64,000 nt of DNA from assembly GCF_042684665.1 (NCBI RefSeq), contig NZ_JBHULY010000002.1:17056-81055 (forward strand), given 5' to 3'. Numbering within the stretch: the first letter of the stretch is position 1; each line of letters starts with the position of its first letter. Both the position numbers and the translations under genes were made by a program. Positions 8,219 to 16,709 of this stretch are shown piece after piece. Under the pieces are notes generated by a model. The model saw only the letters and a program-made list of their open reading frames with translations. It was not told where the DNA came from and did no database searches. The DNA is from Jejuia rubra. GTDB taxonomy: Bacteria; Bacteroidota; Bacteroidia; Flavobacteriales; Flavobacteriaceae.

Positions 8219-10744
8219 TTAATCGGTAAGTTTTAAGGATTCGCGAATGTCATCTTTTCCAAGTGATAGCATATTGGCGAACAGGCGATAAGCGCCTGAA
8301 ACACCGGCAGGAAATTCCCTAAAAAAGCTTAAACCGGTGTATATATAGTAGCCTTTGCCGTGCTTGGCTACCAGCAAGCTTCCTTCCTTGGCAGACTCAC
8401 CTTTATCGTTCATGGATAGTATAGGCGTGAACTCCTTGCCCCAACTGTTGGCAAAATATAACCCGCGTTCCTGTGTCCAGCCTTCAAAATCTTTTTGCGT
8501 GATTTTATTGGGAAAATTCAATAGGTCATGGCCTGGCTCTAAGAACCGGACTTCGGCATTCTCATCAGTCACACGGTCGTGGGATAGGGTAATATCATAA
8601 GGTGCAATCTTGTCAGTTTTTAGGCGGTATGATGTGCTGTACTGCACAATCATATTACCACCATTGGCCACAAAATCGAATAATTGCTGTTGTTTGAATT
8701 CAATATTGTCCAAGGTATTGAAAGCTCTAATGCCCACCACAACGGCATCAAAATTGCTCAATGTCTCAGGATTGATTTCGTCCAGTGTCAGAACACGAAC
8801 ATTATATCCTATTTGCTCTAAACTTTCTGGAACTACATCACCAGCACCTTGGATATAAGCGATATTTTCACCCCGTTTTTGAATACCCAAACGGACCACT
8901 TTGCTTTCACTTGGCAATAGTACCGTTTGAAACGGAATATGCTCATAGTTGATTTCTATCAATTCCTTGGTGTAATTCTTGTCTCCAATATGTACTATAG
9001 GGCCAATTAGGCCTTCGCTTTGATTGTTGGGAGGAATGACAGTAAATACCAAAGTTTGTTCTTCGCCCTTATGGGCAATTTCCACCTTTTGTTTTTTCGG
9101 ATAAATTTGCCAATCGTTAGGGTGGCATACCTCTACGTTGCCTTCCAAATTGTCACGCCCGGCTTTTACAACCACAGTAATATCCTGCTGTTGCGAATCG
9201 TTAAATATGATGACCTTTTCTTTAATTTTAGCAGAAGCTTCCGGAATGATTTCAAACGGACGATAGAGTTCACCTTTATCAGGTTTGGAATACCGCTGGA
9301 TAACGGGTTTGGTAATTTTTATGGGGGTGTTGTCAATTAACAAATTAAAATCTATGGTATAAGTACGTGGGGTTTCCGGCTTGCCGATAAGCATTTTGTC
9401 ATCCACCTGATACATGCCCAATGTGCCTTTGTTTTCCAGCCAATATGGGGTGGTGGATTGAGCATCAGCTTTTACATTAAGCGCTTCTTTAAAGGTGAAT
9501 CTAATATTGTTTTTTAATTCGATTTGCTTGGAAATATGCAAACCACTTGCATTCTCATAACTTACCAAAGTGATAGGCGCATCACTTCGATTCAATACCT
9601 CTATATTCAAGTTTACCGACTCTCCGGGTGTTGCCCAATTGGTCTCTGCGGATGCTACTATATAAAGGCCTGCGCACATTTCTATAATCGTTTTGAGTTC
9701 CTTTGTTTTTTGGGTTTTCCAATGTTGGTTTTCAACATTTTGAAGCAATTTATAGGCTTTTATCAAGTCCGGAATATGTACTGACGGATTTTTAAAGTTG
9801 AAATTTTCCTCAATCCCATTGAGAATATCCCCAATGGTTTTACCACCTTCAATACGGTTCCAGGAGGTATCGATGCCAGCAAAAACATCAGTCGCACCAT
9901 TTAGAGGGCTACCCTTTAAAAATTCGATAAACTCGTCTTGAGACCCGTGTGAGAGCAGACGTCCAAACCCTTGGCATAAATGTTGGCTACTGGCCAAGGA
10001 AGCAATTTCGTTGTTGGACATCCCTTTTAAGGGATAATAGGTGCCAATATCTACGGAAATCATGTTGCTTTTATCAATTTTGTCAAAAGCTTCCTTACTG
10101 CCGTAGCGCCACCAACTGGTGTTGTAAAACAAACGTGAAGGTTGCCAAGTACTGGTTTGTTGTAACTGTTCGGGAAAGCTATTTTTGTCATTTGCTAAAT
10201 CAAAGGCTTCCATACTCAACATTGCGGAGGCGGTGTGATGGCCGTGTGTTTGTCCTGCACGACGATGGTCAAATCTATTGATGATAATGTCCGGTTTAAA
10301 CTGTCGGATGGCTAACACCACATCGCTCAACACTTGGTCTTTGTCCCAAATTTCCAGAGTTTCATTGGGGTGTTTGGAATAGCCAAAATCGTTGGCACGG
10401 GTGAACAACTGTTCGCCACCATCCACACGGCGGGCCGCCAATAATTCCTGGGTTCGGATGACCCCTAAAAGTTCACGAAGTTCTGGGCCAATAAGGTTTT
10501 GTCCACCATCTCCACGGGTTAAGGACAGATATGCTGTTCGCGCTTTAATGTGGTTGCTCATGTATGAAATCAATCGCGTGTTTTCATCATCGGGGTGAGC
10601 GGCCACATACAATACCGAACCCAAAAAGTTTAACTTTTGAATGGATTCATATATTTCTGCCGATGAAGGGGTTGTGGGTTTTTGCGCTTGAACAAAGGAA
10701 AGCCAAAAGAAAGCCATCCATAGGTAAAGTAGTTGTTTTTGCAT
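8219..10744 (-). CDS. Secreted PIG-L family deacetylase
   Basis: An 841-residue exported protein with a signal peptide (residues 1-21, ending FVQAQ). The PIG-L/LmbE domain follows, with the zinc-binding AHPDDE motif at 49-54 and the HGHH pair at 167-170. The remaining ~500 residues are beta-rich (Ig-like segments) with a C-terminal ThuA/DUF4350-like region (VLTLDEINPETLSNFDAVVV). PIG-L enzymes remove the N-acetyl group from GlcNAc-containing substrates. It is the first gene of an operon with a small membrane protein, a symporter and a Gfo/Idh/MocA dehydrogenase, consistent with amino-sugar or glycoside use. The large tail suggests a surface or periplasmic substrate. Confidence 0.9.
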   Translation of the reverse strand: MQKQLLYLWMAFFWLSFVQAQKPTTPSSAEIYESIQKLNFLGSVLYVAAHPDDENTRLISYMSNHIKARTAYLSLTRGDGGQNLIGPELRELLGVIRTQELLAARRVDGGEQLFTRANDFGYSKHPNETLEIWDKDQVLSDVVLAIRQFKPDIIINRFDHRRAGQTHGHHTASAMLSMEAFDLANDKNSFPEQLQQTSTWQPSRLFYNTSWWRYGSKEAFDKIDKSNMISVDIGTYYPLKGMSNNEIASLASSQHLCQGFGRLLSHGSQDEFIEFLKGSPLNGATDVFAGIDTSWNRIEGGKTIGDILNGIEENFNFKNPSVHIPDLIKAYKLLQNVENQHWKTQKTKELKTIIEMCAGLYIVASAETNWATPGESVNLNIEVLNRSDAPITLVSYENASGLHISKQIELKNNIRFTFKEALNVKADAQSTTPYWLENKGTLGMYQVDDKMLIGKPETPRTYTIDFNLLIDNTPIKITKPVIQRYSKPDKGELYRPFEIIPEASAKIKEKVIIFNDSQQQDITVVVKAGRDNLEGNVEVCHPNDWQIYPKKQKVEIAHKGEEQTLVFTVIPPNNQSEGLIGPIVHIGDKNYTKELIEINYEHIPFQTVLLPSESKVVRLGIQKRGENIAYIQGAGDVVPESLEQIGYNVRVLTLDEINPETLSNFDAVVVGIRAFNTLDNIEFKQQQLFDFVANGGNMIVQYSTSYRLKTDKIAPYDITLSHDRVTDENAEVRFLEPGHDLLNFPNKITQKDFEGWTQERGLYFANSWGKEFTPILSMNDKGESAKEGSLLVAKHGKGYYIYTGLSFFREFPAGVSGAYRLFANMLSLGKDDIRESLKLTD

Positions 10745-10832
10745 AACTCGCGGTTAGTGATGCGCCAAATATAACCAAAGAAACCAGCGGGTGTGCTGGT
10801 TTTAAATTTTATTTAACGGTATGCGTTCTCTA

Positions 10833-10919
10833 TGTCATTCCGACCAAAGGAGGAATCTTATCATCAAAAGTATGCAATGAGATTTCTCGGCGCTCGTCCC
10901 TCGCTCTGTCGAAATGACA
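10833..10919. repeat. TGTCATTC-type intergenic hairpin repeat, copy 1
   Basis: The ends TGTCATTCCGAC and GTCGAAATGACA are inverted, and inner blocks GAGGAATCT and GAGATTTCTC also pair imperfectly. The same terminal signature occurs at 20920-21017. Elements with these ends are widespread between genes in Flavobacteriaceae and are presumably non-autonomous repeats. Confidence 0.65.
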
Positions 10920-10924
10920 AAAGG

Positions 10925-11407
10925 CTAAATCTGCCTCATATTTTTCAATTTATCTTTCTTGTCCTCAGGCTCCGGCGGGATAATCATGCGCTGGCGGTCA
11001 TCAAAAAAGAGTTGCTGGATGGAGTCCATGCGCTTCATCATCTGCTTGATTTGTTTGTTGTGGTCCATAAACCCGCGTTGGAAAAAATTATCTGGGTAGA
11101 ACCCACCGCCCGAGGTAGAATCCTTTCCAAAAAAATCATCAAAAAAGGCATCCCCGAAAAAAGAATGGCTGTTAAAATGTTTTTCGAATTGGAGTTTTAG
11201 GCTGTCGCTTAATTTCCCATTGGAGGAATAGCTGTAGGAATAAATGGAATCGTAGCGTTTTAGGTTGCCAAACTCGTCGTATTCCTTATTTAAACTAATG
11301 TTTTCATCAGGTTTGATGGTGTTGTCTTCGGCCCTTTGTGTTTTGTCTTGTCCTGAACAATTAAAAAATAACAGACAAAACAAGGCCATGAGTTGCACTG
11401 TTTTCAT
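10925..11407 (-). CDS. Hypothetical lipoprotein
   Basis: A 160-residue protein with a short hydrophobic leader and a lipobox-like LLFFNC (Cys17), so it is probably lipid-anchored. The mature part is acidic and polar. It contains NLKRYDSIYSYSYSSNGKL, then a Gly/Phe/Asp-rich section (HSFFGDAFFDDFFG), and ends with a basic PEDKKDKLKNMRQI tail. I do not recognise a named family. It is monocistronic, and its 3' end touches a TGTCATTC repeat. The signal sequence and composition support a real gene. Confidence 0.7.
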   Translation of the reverse strand: MKTVQLMALFCLLFFNCSGQDKTQRAEDNTIKPDENISLNKEYDEFGNLKRYDSIYSYSYSSNGKLSDSLKLQFEKHFNSHSFFGDAFFDDFFGKDSTSGGGFYPDNFFQRGFMDHNKQIKQMMKRMDSIQQLFFDDRQRMIIPPEPEDKKDKLKNMRQI

Positions 11408-11546
11408 CGTGGTTTATTTTTGAATCATACTTTAAAACAGTACTGGATTTTCAAAAAATGTGCCAATTGGAGTTGTAGTTTTGAGGGCGGTTTTATGGTG
11501 TCAGATTGACAGGATGTGTTTTGTTTGGGGCTATATTTTGGGACAC

Positions 11547-11565
11547 CACTCGTTACAAACGAGCG
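11547..11565. repeat. Short hairpin downstream of the 58-residue gene
   Basis: CACTCGTT and AACGAGCG pair around an ACA loop. On the minus strand this lies 13 bp after the stop of the 58-residue gene and may end its transcript, although no T-run follows. Very similar ACCGCTCGTTTGTAACGAG elements are common in Flavobacteriaceae. The rest of 11408-11577 shows nothing else. Confidence 0.5.
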
Positions 11566-11577
11566 GTAGCGGGGGAC

Positions 11578-11754
11578 TTAACCATCTAAAAGAGCCTTTG
11601 ATTGAGCTGATATTTCTTCTTTACTGTCATTGGTAAATTCGCTTTTTTCAGCCGTTTCAAATTTAGTACGTAACCAATCAATTTGAACTTGTTGCTTTCT
11701 GGCTTGCTTAATGAAACCATGATTATATGTTCTTTTATTTGATGAATCGTTCAT
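11578..11754 (-). CDS. 58-residue protein resembling the C-terminus of ParD-type antitoxins
   Basis: The frame runs from ATG at 11754 to TAA at 11578-11580, just under 60 codons. The product is charged and helical. Its segment WLRTKFETAEKSEF followed by SKEEISAQSKALL resembles the C-terminal helix of ParD/CopG-like antitoxins (pattern LRxxxxxxExSGF...DSxEEIL). It lacks their N-terminal ribbon-helix-helix. It lies 30 bp after the HEPN-like gene in the same direction, so it could be a third component of that locus or an antitoxin remnant. Family assignment is tentative. Confidence 0.5.
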   Translation of the reverse strand: MNDSSNKRTYNHGFIKQARKQQVQIDWLRTKFETAEKSEFTNDSKEEISAQSKALLDG

Positions 11755-11783
11755 TATATACTTGGGATTTAAGTAATTAATTG

Positions 11784-12428
11784 TTAGGCACTGTTTTTAT
11801 ATTTTTTTAATACTGCTAGATTTGTAATCTGGTTAAAGATATTGTTTACCATTCCTACAATTTCTGCGTGCAAATTTTTGTAATCATTTTTTGTAAAACT
11901 TAAATAATTTCCATGAGCTATGGTGTTACGATTTTTAACAAGCTTTTCATCTATTAGATTTGACTTTAGTTCAAAATCATGAAATGAAATTCCAACGACA
12001 GAAAGAATATTTTGTAATACTTCTGAATTAAGATTGGATTTTGTATCAACTGCTTTTTCCAAATTCCAAAATGCTCTTTGGTTTAAATTATTTTGAAAAA
12101 AATCTACAAATTTTAGATTTTCTTCATGGTTGTAGTTGTTGTTAAATTCCAATAATTTAGACTTTAGAGACAATGTTAATAAGCAAGGCGCTAAATCTGA
12201 ATAGTTTAATTTTAGCTGTTTTACATAAATTAAATAATAACTAGTTGCATTTTTAATAAATCCTTCCCAGTGAGAATAAAGCATAACTATTCCTGCTCGA
12301 ATTTCTGAATTCAACCTTTTTTCGTCAGCTGTATCTATTCTTGATTTAAAAAGAGTAAGTTCTTTTTTTCTCCAAGATAAATCTTCAGACAGTTTATTAT
12401 ACAATTCTTCTGTTGTCCTGATTTTCAT
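11784..12428 (-). CDS. MAE_28990/MAE_18760-like HEPN nuclease
   Basis: I place the start at the ATG at 12428, giving 214 residues. The family begins MKIRTxxELxxxLxxxLxWRKKEL, and this start lies 4 bp after the DUF262 stop, whereas the upstream Met at 12461 would overlap that gene. The HEPN signature is RNTIAH (Arg167 to His172, Rx4H) followed by GNYL, and the aromatic HWEGFIK segment lies near residue 53. HEPN proteins of this type are predicted RNases of defence systems and are repeatedly paired with DUF262 proteins, as here. Activity and trigger are inferred from family context. Confidence 0.8.
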   Translation of the reverse strand: MKIRTTEELYNKLSEDLSWRKKELTLFKSRIDTADEKRLNSEIRAGIVMLYSHWEGFIKNATSYYLIYVKQLKLNYSDLAPCLLTLSLKSKLLEFNNNYNHEENLKFVDFFQNNLNQRAFWNLEKAVDTKSNLNSEVLQNILSVVGISFHDFELKSNLIDEKLVKNRNTIAHGNYLSFTKNDYKNLHAEIVGMVNNIFNQITNLAVLKKYKNSA

Positions 12429-12432
12429 TTTA

Positions 12433-13479
12433 TTACGAAAAGCTAAAAGTTTCTTCACCAATTGGCACTATTACAGGTACACGACTAGTTACATTTATTC
12501 CACTTCCAGTTTTAGCTTTGAAATCAGGATTAGACCAGTGTTCAATAAGCTTTGCAATAAATTCTTCTTGTGATTTTTGTTCTACAACATTAATATTCTT
12601 GCTTACTCCAATAGCTATCGATTCAAAGGCTGAAAGCAAAAACTTCCCTTCAAATCGAGTTTTAGCCTCATTATATCTTTTAAAAGTTAAATCACCACAT
12701 GTGCCATTCAAGTAGTCAAAAGTTCTTTTAAAAATATCTTCTTCAGTAGTTTTGTTAAAAGTGTCAGAGTTAGCGTATTCTATCATTTTCTCACTAATAA
12801 ACGCTCCTAAATCTTGAGTGGTTTTTATTTCTGTTACATCAATACTGCGAAGTATGATAAACCTTAAAGACAACTCCATGTTATATTGTTCTTCTAAAAG
12901 TCTTTCAGGAAGTGATAATGATTCTAAAAAACTTGGATAATTAGCTAGACCTCTTAGCCATTCATAAAAAGGTTTATTTATCATCACTAACAAACAGTTT
13001 CTCACTTCTTGGTCTGATAATTTAGAACCTAAGGTGTTTAACCTTTGAAAAAGTTCATATTTTACATTTTCATCGCTTTCTTTTTTTACAATTTTGATAT
13101 CTAATTTTTCTCTTTTAAAAGTTAGTCTTTGTGCTTGGGTGAATGATATGTTGTCATCTGCATTTTCCCAATGTTTCCCTTCTAGAGATGGAAGATATTC
13201 TGTTTTTACTAAAGTACTTGGTGCAATTAGTTCATTATTTTCATCTCTTAAAATTCCCATAAATTCAAAAATTGTGGAAAGTCTTTGAAGTCCGTCAACA
13301 ACATCCCAAACACCATCCTCTCTCTGGGAAACAAAAACAGATGGAATTGGAATTCCTAATAAAATACTTTCAATTAGTTTAGTTTTTTGTAATATATTCC
13401 ATCTGAAGAATCTTTGAAATTCGGGATGGATATCCAATTCTCCTTCTTTATATAATGAAGATAATTCACCAATAGACAT
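12433..13479 (-). CDS. DUF262 domain protein (GmrS/ParB-like NTPase-nuclease)
   Basis: A 348-residue DUF262 protein. Residues 8-70 carry the conserved block: LYKEGELDIHPEFQRFFRW, then IPIPSVFV, then the catalytic-type VDGLQRLSTI (DGLQR at 62-66). DUF262 occurs in GmrSD-like type IV restriction and in other predicted defence pairs. The HEPN gene follows 4 bp downstream. The first Met at 13479 is not the family's N-terminus: the in-frame upstream codons read NEISTDGYP, which is typical of the family, but a TAA at 13513-13515 separates them from an ATG at 13534-13536. Either the gene starts internally or it has been shortened by a nonsense change. Confidence 0.8.
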   Translation of the reverse strand: MSIGELSSLYKEGELDIHPEFQRFFRWNILQKTKLIESILLGIPIPSVFVSQREDGVWDVVDGLQRLSTIFEFMGILRDENNELIAPSTLVKTEYLPSLEGKHWENADDNISFTQAQRLTFKREKLDIKIVKKESDENVKYELFQRLNTLGSKLSDQEVRNCLLVMINKPFYEWLRGLANYPSFLESLSLPERLLEEQYNMELSLRFIILRSIDVTEIKTTQDLGAFISEKMIEYANSDTFNKTTEEDIFKRTFDYLNGTCGDLTFKRYNEAKTRFEGKFLLSAFESIAIGVSKNINVVEQKSQEEFIAKLIEHWSNPDFKAKTGSGINVTSRVPVIVPIGEETFSFS

Positions 13480-13557
13480 TGGATAACCATCTGTACTAAT
13501 TTCATTTTTCTTTTAGCTAATTTCGTTGTCTAACATCTTTTTATTTTTTTGAGTCTT

Positions 13558-13757
13558 TCAAATAGTGTCTAAAACTTGTATAACTGTTATTTTATTCGGA
13601 AAAGTTGCTTTTATAGCGTTTATCTCTGCAATGTAGTCCTTTTCGGTAAATCATCCAAAATGGTTTTGGTTTGTTTTGTGTTGAAATTTAAAATTTTGAT
13701 GGGATTTTGGGGAATTGTTTTTCTTTTTTCGGGATTATCAAAATCATGACGCATCTT
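13558..13757 (-). pseudogene. Decayed 3' end of an unidentified gene upstream of DUF262
   Basis: Reading the minus strand, one frame gives RHDFDNPEKRKTIPQNPIKI then LNFNTKQTKTILDDL. After a frameshift near 13647, another frame gives TEKDYIAEINAIKA then TFPNKITVIQVLDTI and a stop at 13558-13560. Both pieces look like genuine protein rather than chance, and together they would be the C-terminus of one protein. The upstream part is missing: the sequence meets the structured repeat at 13757. The stop lies just before the DUF262 gene, so this was probably the first gene of the defence-like operon. I cannot name the family. Confidence 0.5.
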
Positions 13758-13980
13758 CGTTAGGGATTGAACGGTTCGACTGCGCTCACCGCAGGCTAAT
13801 TGTTTGAAATCCTTTTTTAAGGTTGTGAGGACTTAAGTTTGTGAAGAAAATAAATTAAACAGATTGCCACGGTCGTGCCTCCCTCGCAATGATGCTTAAA
13901 AAAGATTGAGTAGTGAAAGCCCGACCCGAGGACGGTGGTTTTATGCACCTTTCAAAAGTTGCATCGAGGGGAACGCCCTA
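13757..13980 (+). repeat. Structured intergenic repeat, copy 2 (expanded)
   Basis: This shares with copy 1 (1436-1533) the blocks CGTTAGGGATTGAACGG, TTGAAATCC, GATTGAGTAGTGAAAGCCCG, ACCC and AACGCCC. CGTT at 13758 pairs with AACG near 13973. The inner helix is longer and different in sequence: AATCCTTTTTTAAG pairs with CTTAAAAAAGATT. The 3' hairpin is also replaced by unrelated sequence. Loops carry insertions, one containing a TTCGACTGCGCTCA block of the kind seen in other flavobacterial repeats. Different helix sequences with the same pairing suggest selection on structure. Confidence 0.6.
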
Positions 13981-13986
13981 ATGAAA

Positions 13987-14031
13987 CTTCTCGATACGAT
14001 TTTGATTAAAAAAAATCAAAATCACTCGAAG
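13987..14031. repeat. Imperfect hairpin downstream of corA
   Basis: CTTCTCGATACGATTTTGATT and AATCAAAATCACTCGAAG are imperfect inverted arms around a poly-A/T loop, 24 bp after the corA stop. The CTTCGAGTGATTTTG/CAAAATCGTATCGAG pair is a frequent Flavobacteriaceae intergenic hairpin and may act as the corA transcript end. Confidence 0.55.
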
Positions 14032-14054
14032 TGACGTCGGCATTTTACCCGTGG

Positions 14055-15134
14055 CTACAACCACTTTTTCCGCTTGAAATAGTACATCATTCCGAGGAAA
14101 ATCAGAATCATGACACCCCAAACGACGAAGTAGCCGTTGCGGTGCTTTAGTTCGGGGATGTACTCGAAATTCATGCCGTAGATGCCCGCGATAAAGGTGA
14201 GGGGGATAAAGATGGAGGCCATGATGGTGAGGACTTTCATGACTTCGTTCATTTTGTTGCTGATGGTGGTCATGTACATGTCCATTAAACTCCAAATCAT
14301 TTCGCGGTAGATGTCGATGTTTTCGGAGACTTGTATGAGGTGGTCGGAAATGTCGCGGTAATACGTGAGGGTTTTTCTTTGGATGAGTTCGGTTTCGTTT
14401 TTTTCGATGCGGTTGAGTACTTCGCGCAGGGGGAATATGGCGCGGCGCACTCTTAGGATTTCGCGTTTTAGGGCTTGGATGTTTCGGCTGGCGTCTTCTT
14501 CGATGTGGCCGGAGAATATTTCGGTTTCAAAGTCCTCGATCTTGTCGCCCAAAATTTCGATGACGCCAAAATATTGGTCTACTATGGCATCGATCAGTGT
14601 GTAGAGTAGATAGTCGGACTGCATGTTGCGCACGCGCCCCTTGGCATTGCGGATGCGGTCCCTGACGGTATCAAACACATCGCCCTCGGCTTCCTGAAAG
14701 GAGAGGACGTAGTTTTCGCCAAGTACAAAACTGACTTGCTCGGAAACGATGGTTTTATTCTTGTCGTAATACACCATTTTTAGCACGACGAATAGGTAGT
14801 TGTCGTACTCATCAATTTTTGGACGCTGGGCTATGTTTACGATGTCTTCGAGCACTAGCGGATGGAGTTCGTAATGTTGCCCCAGGGCTTCAATATCCTT
14901 TACATAATTGAGCCCGTTGAGGTTGATCCAAGTGATGGAATCGGTGCTTTTGTAGCCGAAACTTTCCTGAACGGAATTCAGGTGTTTTTCGGTGCAATTA
15001 GCCTTGGTGTAATCAAAGGTTTCAATGAGGAGTTTTTCCTTGGAACGTTCGCCCGTGTACACGACGCTACCGGGGGCTTGGCCTAGCTTTTTCTTTGATC
15101 TGTGGATGCGTTTTCGAGGTACTTTTGAAAGCAT
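14055..15134 (-). CDS. corA: CorA magnesium/cobalt transporter
   Basis: A 359-residue CorA-family divalent-cation channel. It has a large N-terminal cytoplasmic alpha/beta domain, a long stalk helix (DEYDNYLFVVLKMVYYD, then coiled helices through about residue 290), and two C-terminal membrane helices. The ion-selectivity motif YGMN lies at residues 319-322, at the end of the first helix. The last residues KRKKWL match the conserved basic cytoplasmic tail. It is the last gene of a long minus-strand series and follows the MscS-like gene by 19 bp. Mg2+ is the usual substrate, and other divalent metals are possible. Confidence 0.95.
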   Translation of the reverse strand: MLSKVPRKRIHRSKKKLGQAPGSVVYTGERSKEKLLIETFDYTKANCTEKHLNSVQESFGYKSTDSITWINLNGLNYVKDIEALGQHYELHPLVLEDIVNIAQRPKIDEYDNYLFVVLKMVYYDKNKTIVSEQVSFVLGENYVLSFQEAEGDVFDTVRDRIRNAKGRVRNMQSDYLLYTLIDAIVDQYFGVIEILGDKIEDFETEIFSGHIEEDASRNIQALKREILRVRRAIFPLREVLNRIEKNETELIQRKTLTYYRDISDHLIQVSENIDIYREMIWSLMDMYMTTISNKMNEVMKVLTIMASIFIPLTFIAGIYGMNFEYIPELKHRNGYFVVWGVMILIFLGMMYYFKRKKWL

Positions 15135-15153
15135 AGCTTAAAGATAGCAATAT

Positions 15154-15708
15154 TTAAACGATCTCTGAACCATCGTCGTGGCCGTTGCTTTCAATGGCAT
15201 CTTTTTCCAGAAGCGTCACCGCTTTTTGAAGCATTAGGTTGTTGGGGTAGGTGACCAAATCCCCGTTTTCCAATCTTAAATGTAGTTGAAAGGCGCGAAT
15301 ATCTTCGATAATGGCGGTTATGGGAAAATCCTTGTCGTGGATTTCAATTTTATCGCCCACTTTATAGGGGAAGTTGAAAAACATGATTATCCCCGAAGTT
15401 ACGTTGCTTAGTATGGACCATATAGCAAAAAGGGCAATGCCCAAAATGGCAAATACGGATGAAAATATTACGGCGATATCGCCAAGTTTGGCACCAAAAA
15501 CAAAGGATTCAATTAGCAGAGCAATAAGAAAAAGACTAACGGTTACATAACGCGTTATCAACCTGATTCTAGCTTTATTGATGCCACTTTTTCGCCCCAC
15601 TTTTCTGACTAAAAGATTAGTTATCAGTCCGACAATTAATAGAATCAGAATTACGAATCCAGTTGCGATCAATTCGCTTTCGTAGGTTTTAAGGAAGTTT
15701 GCAATCAT
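15154..15708 (-). CDS. Small MscS-type mechanosensitive channel
   Basis: A 184-residue protein with three hydrophobic segments (about residues 12-33, 50-72 and 78-110). The last continues into the MscS pore-helix pattern (AIWSILSNVTSGIIMFF), followed by the beta domain (FPYKVGDKIEI, FQLHLRLENGDLVTYPN). It is shorter than E. coli MscS and lacks most of the C-terminal alpha/beta chamber, as is common for this minimal group. It probably opens under membrane tension to release solutes. It lies 19 bp before corA and may be cotranscribed with it. Confidence 0.85.
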   Translation of the reverse strand: MIANFLKTYESELIATGFVILILLIVGLITNLLVRKVGRKSGINKARIRLITRYVTVSLFLIALLIESFVFGAKLGDIAVIFSSVFAILGIALFAIWSILSNVTSGIIMFFNFPYKVGDKIEIHDKDFPITAIIEDIRAFQLHLRLENGDLVTYPNNLMLQKAVTLLEKDAIESNGHDDGSEIV

Positions 15709-15747
15709 AGCGGTATGGTTAATTACACTACAAAGATACGGGCAAAA

Positions 15748-16680
15748 TTATTTTAGTTGTAGTGTATCCCTCAAAACTTCATCTTTATTGTGGTTCTTTT
15801 GCCAATAGGCGGATTTGATGGTTTTAAGTTTTGTGGCCTTTGTGGTGAGGGTTTTGGCATTGGGGCCAAAGCCGCTTTTGAACGTTTCTTCCCAGCTTAT
15901 GATATCGTATGGAAACACAGGGTTGAAATTAATGGTTAGTGTTCGGTTCAATTCTGGATACGAAAGTTTGTAACTGCCTTTGTTTAGTGTTGCCGTCGCG
16001 GGATAGGCTTTAATTTGGGCATGTCTTAATCTTGTAAACTCAAATGACGGAATCACTTGAATATCACCTGTTGGAAGCGATTGCGGATTGATGCGCAGTT
16101 GGGTCCAAAGTTCGTTTTCCAAGATGGTTTTATCCAATTTAAAATGTTGATCCGCTTCGCCTTCAAAATAGGAGTGGGACATGATTTCGAATTGCTCCCT
16201 GTTGTTCAGTTGGGCATACACATGCCCGCACCATTCCTGCATAGAGCTTGAAATCTTAATCGCATGCTGATGGTTTCCTAATGGGAAAAAGGTGCTTTGC
16301 ATGATAGAATAGGGGTAAACGCCGGTATTGAAATTTTTGGTGGCATTCAATTTTAAAACGGGAACATTTTTGGGGTTTTGATTGTCTGCCTTCACCTGAA
16401 CTTCCGGTAGAAAATCTTCGGTCACATAAATTAAAACGGCATTGCCTTCGCGGATTTCACCATAACGCGCCTGTTCCAATTGGAATGAGGTAATTTCTGC
16501 TTCGCCAGCATACCAATAGTCCTTAAATTCTTGGGTTAGGGGTGTTTTTGGTTTATGTGTTTCGCTTGAACTGTTAACTGCTAATAACTCCTTTTGTTGG
16601 TTTTCAGTTTTACAGGAACATAGTATAAATACGCTAAGGATGATTAAAAGCGATAAGTTCGATTTGGCAATTTTTTTCAT
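15748..16680 (-). CDS. Conserved lipoprotein adjacent to Maf
   Basis: A 310-residue exported lipoprotein. The leader is basic then hydrophobic, with Cys21 and Cys23 (LCSC) as the likely anchor site. The mature part contains WYAGEAEITSFQLEQARYG and REGNAVLIYVTEDF, well conserved among Flavobacteriaceae lipoproteins that databases often mislabel as septum formation inhibitor because of the neighbouring maf gene. The biochemical role is unknown. It follows maf by 29 bp on the same strand. Confidence 0.75.
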   Translation of the reverse strand: MKKIAKSNLSLLIILSVFILCSCKTENQQKELLAVNSSSETHKPKTPLTQEFKDYWYAGEAEITSFQLEQARYGEIREGNAVLIYVTEDFLPEVQVKADNQNPKNVPVLKLNATKNFNTGVYPYSIMQSTFFPLGNHQHAIKISSSMQEWCGHVYAQLNNREQFEIMSHSYFEGEADQHFKLDKTILENELWTQLRINPQSLPTGDIQVIPSFEFTRLRHAQIKAYPATATLNKGSYKLSYPELNRTLTINFNPVFPYDIISWEETFKSGFGPNAKTLTTKATKLKTIKSAYWQKNHNKDEVLRDTLQLK

Positions 16681-16709
16681 GATGCGCTCTTTTTTATAAA
16701 GTTACAAAC

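Noticed and set aside
10832..11200. 122-residue plus-strand ORF
   Set aside because: It begins in a TGTCATTC repeat and continues antisense to the lipoprotein gene at 10925-11407.
13978..14295. His-rich 105-residue ORF on the minus strand
   Set aside because: It overlaps the 3' end of corA in another frame and runs through an intergenic hairpin. The His-rich composition comes from corA codons. Not a gene.
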